Below are positions 59,701 to 64,000 of a stretch of 64,000 nt of DNA, one piece after another. The notes under the pieces were generated by a model that was not told the origin of the DNA, did no database searches, and saw only the letters and a program-made list of their open reading frames with translations. Numbering within the stretch: the stretch's first letter is position 1; each line of letters opens with the position of its first letter. The position numbers and the translations under genes were made by a program. This DNA is from Acanthaster planci (lineage: Eukaryota; Echinodermata; Asteroidea; Valvatida; Acanthasteridae): NCBI RefSeq assembly GCF_001949145.1, contig NW_019091680.1:18646-82645 (forward strand), read 5' to 3'.

Positions 59701-62700
59701 CATCAGCACAATCACAGGTAGATTATCCCTGCATAGGAAAGCCATTTTAAGAGTAAAAGGGAACTAAGATTACTATTTCTTTTTTCTAAATGTACAAAAC
59801 CTTGGAGGGTGAGAACCCAGCACCAGTCTTAAATTTGAATAACTGTCAAATGATCACGCAAAAGCACCTTGAAAGTTCCACCTTTGGAAGGGTACCATAC
59901 AGAGGGACTGGCTCTATCACCGTGGGGTTCTCAGGCCGTATTACTGTACTTTATGAGAGTAAATTTAAATTGAATTTCACATTTGTTTCTCGTGCCAGCA
60001 TTACTAGCTGTACTGTTATTCGAAAATTTATGCTGATTATTTGCGATGAAGAATAAGTTTTGAATGTTTTTCATAAATTCTGGAAAAATATTCCTGAAAT
60101 TACAATCAGGGGAAGTTTCTTGTTTTAGACTGTTAACTAACTTTTCATGTTTTCATTTTTCCATTTCAGGTGCGGGATCCCGTAGCGCTTTTAACCAGCC
60201 TCTCCCAAGTTACTCGCCATTCTCGAGCGAGTCCCCGTCTGCTGACTACTCTCCTACTGAAGACTATCCGCCGATACCGACGGCAGGCGTGGCTCCGAGT
60301 TCCACCCTCAACTCCACCACCGCAACTGCCAAGAAGGAGGAAGGAGATGAGAACTACGGCCAGATCAAAGATCGCCTCCTGCAGGTCATGCACGAGACCC
60401 CCAAGCTGCCATCCTCGGTGAACCTCTTTGATTCGCCCAAGAGGTCGGAGTCCAAGAGCTCCTCCAGCATACCCCCTGTGTCTATCCCCTCCTACACCCC
60501 CTCTCCAAAGGCATTCGACCAGCAGGTGAGCCCGATCATAACTGTACCCCCTGCTGTGCCAGCACCCGTGCCGCCCCCAGGCCCAGAGACAGATGAGTAC
60601 GACCCGTTTGCAAGCGAGTACCCTGCAGCGGCTCCTAAACCACAGCGGCAGTTTTACACCCCTGTGAACAACCTCCCTGCCCCTCCTGTGGCACCATCTG
60701 AGGAACCACTGTCTCCGCCAGATGATGATATGTACGATCCAGAGATGGTCGACTACCTCTTGGAAATGCCCCTGGAGAAGAAGAAGCCGCAGGCATCATG
60801 CATCATCCCTCTGGCTGGGGGATTCCATTCACCCACAACAAAGCCTGAAGTTCAAAAGGAAGTTGATTCAGTCAGCTATGGAGGTAGCAAGACCACGAGC
60901 GTCCCCTCTGGCAAGAACACAAGTCTCCCTTCAGCCCAGAGCAAATCTAGCACGAAATCGACCAACAGCAATAAGCCTGGCGGGACTCCCCTTCGAGATG
61001 AATGCAGCACCCCACCCACCCAAGAAGACAGCCCAGTGCTGAAGGCAGCCACGAGCAACCCCATCGAGTTCTTGACCAAGATCATCACCAGCTCCCGACA
61101 GTCCCCCAGTAGCAAAGCCCCATCCTCTTCATTCCTCAGCAGCCTGAGCTTATTGACTCAAACTGTACAAAGTGCTGCTCAGAAGGAGAAGTCGGAACCT
61201 TTCTCAAATGATGCCCAGGGTGGTGAGTCAGCCGATGGGGCAGCCTCTCCAGAGTCCCAGAAACCTCCGGGAGCGCCAGAAAGAACTAATGCAAACCAAC
61301 AATCTATGAAGCAACACAATGCCAGTCCGTCAGGTCAGGCTGATGTGCCATTCACTATCAGTGCTCTTGTCAGCAGTTTTAAAGAAGCACCGAATTCTGT
61401 CCACCAGCCGACATCCACAGCAGCAGCCACAAATGCTGTTCCTGGGACAGTTCAGGGTCAGTTGAAAAATACACTAGCCCCTTCCACCCTGGCAGGCTCA
61501 GTGACAGCAGTTTCAAAAGAACTTCATGGTGCAACTGCGCCCAACTCGAAGCAGAACCATGCCGGCACTGGCAGCCGGACTTCAATGCCATTTTCCATCG
61601 GTGCGCTCGTCAGCAGTTTTCAAAGTGAATCCAAACCCCCTCCTGCAACTCCTGTCTCCACTCCCTCCCCCGTTGGCAAAAGCACACCTTTCGGTCCGTC
61701 TGTTTATCAGAAACCTAGCAAAGTACCCCTGTGTCAGATGATGAACACTCCAGGCCCCATCACACCTGCTGTCTCGTTAGCTGTTGGAAGCACTGCAGTT
61801 TCATCAGAATCATTAGAGATGCTCCCAGCCACGTCAAGTAGAGATGTTCCCAGCCACGTCACATCAGTTGACGATGCTGGTGCAGGCCAATCAAATTCTC
61901 TCATGGCTCGAATGATGCACCACAGGACCAAAGGGCAGGCAGTATTCAGTCCTCCCATCACATCAAATGTTGTCCCTGGTCTTCAATCCCAACCACAGCC
62001 TCCTAATTTCCAGTCTATTATTTTGGAACCTCCACCACCACCACCGTTGCCACCCGAAGAGCCAGGAGTCAGCAGTGAAAGTATACCACCACCGCCTCCA
62101 GAAGAGCACTTTGAGAAAGAACCAGCAAGGCCAGTGCCACCTGCAGGCCCCCCAACTCCCAGCGGTCCACCCCCTCCCCTAAGTAGTTTGCCCCCTCCCC
62201 CGAGTGGTCCGCCCCCTCCCCCCAGTGGTCTGCCCCCTCCCCCAAGCGGTCCACCCCCACCCCCTAGTGGTCCCCCACCTGCTCCAGCCCCAGTTAGTCA
62301 ACCCCCACCCCCAAGTACTCAATCTTCGTCCACCGGCGATCCGCATCTTCCACCAAGTGGACCCCCTATGAGTGGTCCACTGCCAAGTGGCCCACTGCTG
62401 AGCAGTCTACCCCCAAGCGGTCCTGCTCTGCCCCCAAGTGGCCCTCCTCCAAATTTTAGTTTGGAAGAGGGCCACTTGCACTTGAATTTGCCACCAAATT
62501 CAAATGCACCCCCTCTCCATCCCCAAGGTGGTCAACCTCCCCCACCCCCAGTTCCACAGCTGACTCCTGTTAGGCCGCCCCAGTTTCCTGGTGAAGTCCC
62601 ACCTCACCAACGTAATCCAGCACCCTTGACTGGACCTTCAACCCCTGTGTCTTCTCCCTCACCCACCACCAGAAATGCGGTCCCTAGAATGTCAGTTCGT

Positions 62701-63738
62701 GTACCACCCCCTCCGCCTGGCCCCCCACCCCCAAATGCCAAGCGTGCTGTGAGCTCATTAAGCCAGACGAGCACAGGACACCCAATGCCCACACCTCGCG
62801 AGTTGCAACCTGGCGATACTCCCGGAGAGCCTGCTGTGGATGCCCCAGCATCTGTTCATACTGAGCAAAAGACACCTCCACCAGTCTCTCCTGTGGAACC
62901 CGTTACTTCTGAACAGAAGCAACCTGCAGAGCCTCCGCAACCCACATCGCCCATACCTGTGCTGGGCTCAGCTGAAGCAAGGGAAAGGAGCATTCCTGTC
63001 TTGGGTCAGTCTGCGAAGGAGATGTGGGAAAAACCACACTACCCGCCACGATCACAAGGGGTAGCCGGCCGTTTTACAGAATTTCAGGCATGCCCCACAG
63101 AAAAGATTGACTATGGCCACAGCAGGCCCATTGAGACCCTGGAACGGAAACGAATGACGTACCAGGAAAGGTTTCGTGAGGACAAAGGTCAGAGTGACGC
63201 ATTCAGGAGATCAGGGCAGCCCTATGACTCTGTAAGAGACAGATATTCCGCATTTCCTCACAGCAATTCTAGCCGAGACGGAGGGTTCGGTCGGGGAAGA
63301 AGGTACAGTGACTCAGACCGTGGGTACAGGCATGACTACAACTACAACCCGGACCGTGGACAGGATTACAGCCAAGGACCCCCAACAGACTTCTCTCAGG
63401 GTCTCAATCGTGGCGGGCAGCAGGGCCCTGGTGCGGGCCACAGGCAGCACTTCAACCCCCCCGGGGGCCAGGAGGGGCCACCAGACACGAGCGGGCTGTA
63501 CGACCAGTCCCACTTCCGGAACACCAAGCAGCTGATTGAGAAGGAACTCAGTGCGCTGACGGGTGACCTGCAACCAAGAGGGGCACCGATCTCCACTCTA
63601 GAGGGCCGGCCGGAGAGGGAAAGGCACCCAACTGATTATGGAAGCCAGAGGAGGGAAGAAGCCCATTTTTGGAGAGGACCCAACAAGCGCCCCGCACCAC
63701 CTACGTGGGGACCACCACCTTCTCACTACAGATACTGA
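50772..63738 (+). CDS. RPRD2: regulation of nuclear pre-mRNA domain protein RPRD2
   Basis: Ten coding exons: 50772-50922, 54918-55047, 55676-55776, 55999-56060, 56310-56436, 57769-57944, 58364-58484, 59106-59204, 59607-59717, 60170-63738. All phases match, giving 1,548 residues (human about 1,461). RPRD2 binds the phosphorylated C-terminal domain of RNA polymerase II through an N-terminal CID and works in transcription and pre-mRNA processing in the nucleus. The CID covers about residues 5-127, with [14 protein letters not shown] in exon 2. A helical coiled-coil part follows at about 150-290, including [10 protein letters not shown] and F-Y-E-A-Q-F-G-E. Then come V-E-D-M-E-L-S-D and a long disordered region. 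The last exon encodes 1,189 residues with [14 protein letters not shown], a proline repeat (about 1019-1130) and an Arg/Gly/Tyr-rich tail ending in Tyr-Arg-Tyr. The start codon sits in a YY1-like AAAATGGCGG. Confidence 0.95.
51310..51570. repeat. foldback element, about 250 bp
   Basis: The left part, with 'gacatccgggacgctcacaa' and 'ctagcaaccacactgcgccg', is the imperfect reverse complement of the right part, with 'cggtgtggtgtggttgctac' and 'actcccggatgtccccaccg'. The centre holds 'gcgtacatgtacgc', itself palindromic. This fits a short non-autonomous inverted-repeat element. Confidence 0.7.
51728..52556. repeat. inverted-repeat element, about 830 bp, arms of about 240 bp
   Basis: The left arm, with 'gtcttttaactgtctaaccg', 'acatgtgggaagaaaagaga' and 'cattgagctcgaagt', is mirrored in reverse complement at the right: 'tctcttttcttcccacatgt', 'actttgagctcaataaca' and 'gacagtttaaaggccg'. 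Arms are diverged, with small indels. The central 330 bp has no long frame. It is probably a non-autonomous TIR transposon. Confidence 0.75.
53050..53720 (+). mobile_element. 3' remnant of a non-LTR retrotransposon (LINE)
   Basis: A frame at about 53060-53450 reads like the region after the reverse transcriptase in CR1/jockey-type LINEs: Arg-Val-Ile-Leu, [29 protein letters not shown], and near the end [11 protein letters not shown]. Short insertions disturb it. It is followed by a 3' UTR ending in a 'aataataataataac' microsatellite near 53697, a common LINE tail. It is 5'-truncated: no catalytic RT motif is present. Confidence 0.75.
53964..54497. other. assembly gap (534 N)
   Basis: Unknown bases in RPRD2 intron 1. 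The first known bases after the gap read 'aagtggttaa', the outward end of the TTAA element family, so the gap probably contains at least part of such an element. Predicted frames crossing it are meaningless. Confidence 0.95.
54498..54507. repeat. right terminus of a TTAA element abutting the assembly gap
   Basis: 'aagtggttaa' is identical to the last ten bases of the 590-bp element at 35511-36100. Everything to its left is N. The sequence to the right ('gccgtggaaaa') is unrelated, as expected for a border. Confidence 0.6.
55048..60169. other. RPRD2 introns 2-9
   Basis: Introns between exons 2 and 10, each from about 220 to 1,330 bp. The longest is 56437-57768, which has several short minus-strand frames without recognised similarity. 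No mobile element or RNA gene stands out. The 221-codon frame at 57543-58208 is exon 6 plus intronic read-through. Confidence 0.55.
62150..62480 (+). repeat. proline-rich in-frame repeat in RPRD2 exon 10
   Basis: Repeats of Ser-Gly-Pro-Pro-Pro-Pro-Pro type, encoded by 'agtggtccgccccctccccc' and variants, occupy roughly residues 1019-1130. Later units shorten to P-S-G-P. Synonymous differences between units show it is old enough to have diverged. Such tracts commonly bind SH3, WW or EVH1 domains (inference). Confidence 0.85.
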
Positions 63739-64000
63739 ACATTGTACAGGAAGCAATTTCATTTTATCCACTTTTAAAAAACATGTATGTTCAGTTTGTA
63801 TTATTTTTTCTGGAAAATACAGTTAGCTATCATTTAAGAGAGGTCAGTACAAACAAATGATCGCAAAATCAGTAATTGTGAAATAGTTATTTTCCTTAAT
63901 ATTTAAATTGTTGGTGGCACAAGCTGCCGAGGGTCAACTGATTTAAAGAATTTTTTTCTCTCACCAAACACTGATATTTTTATATTTGGTGGTACTTGAT
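63739..64000. other. RPRD2 3' UTR start
   Basis: A+T-rich sequence after the RPRD2 stop codon. No canonical AATAAA is visible before the window ends, so the transcript probably extends beyond it. Confidence 0.5.

Overview
This is a stretch of an animal nuclear genome with split genes, GT-AG introns, long A+T-rich introns and many short inverted-repeat elements. The gene set (a TNF-family ligand, APH-1, METTL25B, UTP15, RPRD2) is metazoan. The abundance of ACATGTACATGT-type words, a gene density of about one per 10 kb and the foldback elements suggest an invertebrate deuterostome, most likely an echinoderm. The species assignment is inference; the metazoan assignment is firm.

Layout: (1) 399-2228, plus strand, a single-exon gene for an unrecognised 609-residue basic protein with two Cys/His clusters and a PP1-docking-like motif. 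(2) 11939-4543, minus strand, a five-exon gene for a type II membrane TNF-superfamily ligand of 397 residues. (3) 24247-16387, minus strand, a six-exon gene for the gamma-secretase subunit APH-1 (258 residues). (4) 28586-37230, plus strand, an eight-exon METTL25B (RRNAD1-like) gene with an apparent one-base frameshift in exon 5. (5) 50031-39297, minus strand, a ten-exon UTP15 gene (534 residues). (6) 50772-63738, plus strand, a ten-exon RPRD2 gene (1,548 residues) whose last exon is 3.57 kb. I derived exon boundaries by hand from splice signals, reading phase and family similarity. All junctions keep phase except the METTL25B frameshift.

The genes do not form an operon or pathway. They are independent housekeeping or signalling genes: UTP15 in 18S rRNA processing, RPRD2 as a reader of the RNA polymerase II C-terminal domain, APH-1 in intramembrane proteolysis, the TNF ligand in cell signalling, and METTL25B as a probable SAM-dependent methyltransferase. 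UTP15 and RPRD2 start head to head 740 bp apart and probably share a bidirectional promoter. APH1A and RPRD2 are also close neighbours on human 1q21.2, so part of the order may be ancestral.

The rest is introns and intergenic DNA with repeats: TTAA-flanked elements of about 590 bp (two full copies, a truncated copy and one end beside an assembly gap), a 129-bp TIR element in three copies, several large foldback elements, a tRNA-like SINE, the 3' part of a LINE, a 73-bp and a 125-bp tandem array, and a perfect 31-bp hairpin related to the 125-bp array. Assembly gaps lie at 41435-41484 and 53964-54497. I found no CRISPR array, rRNA, convincing tRNA gene or prokaryote-like system.
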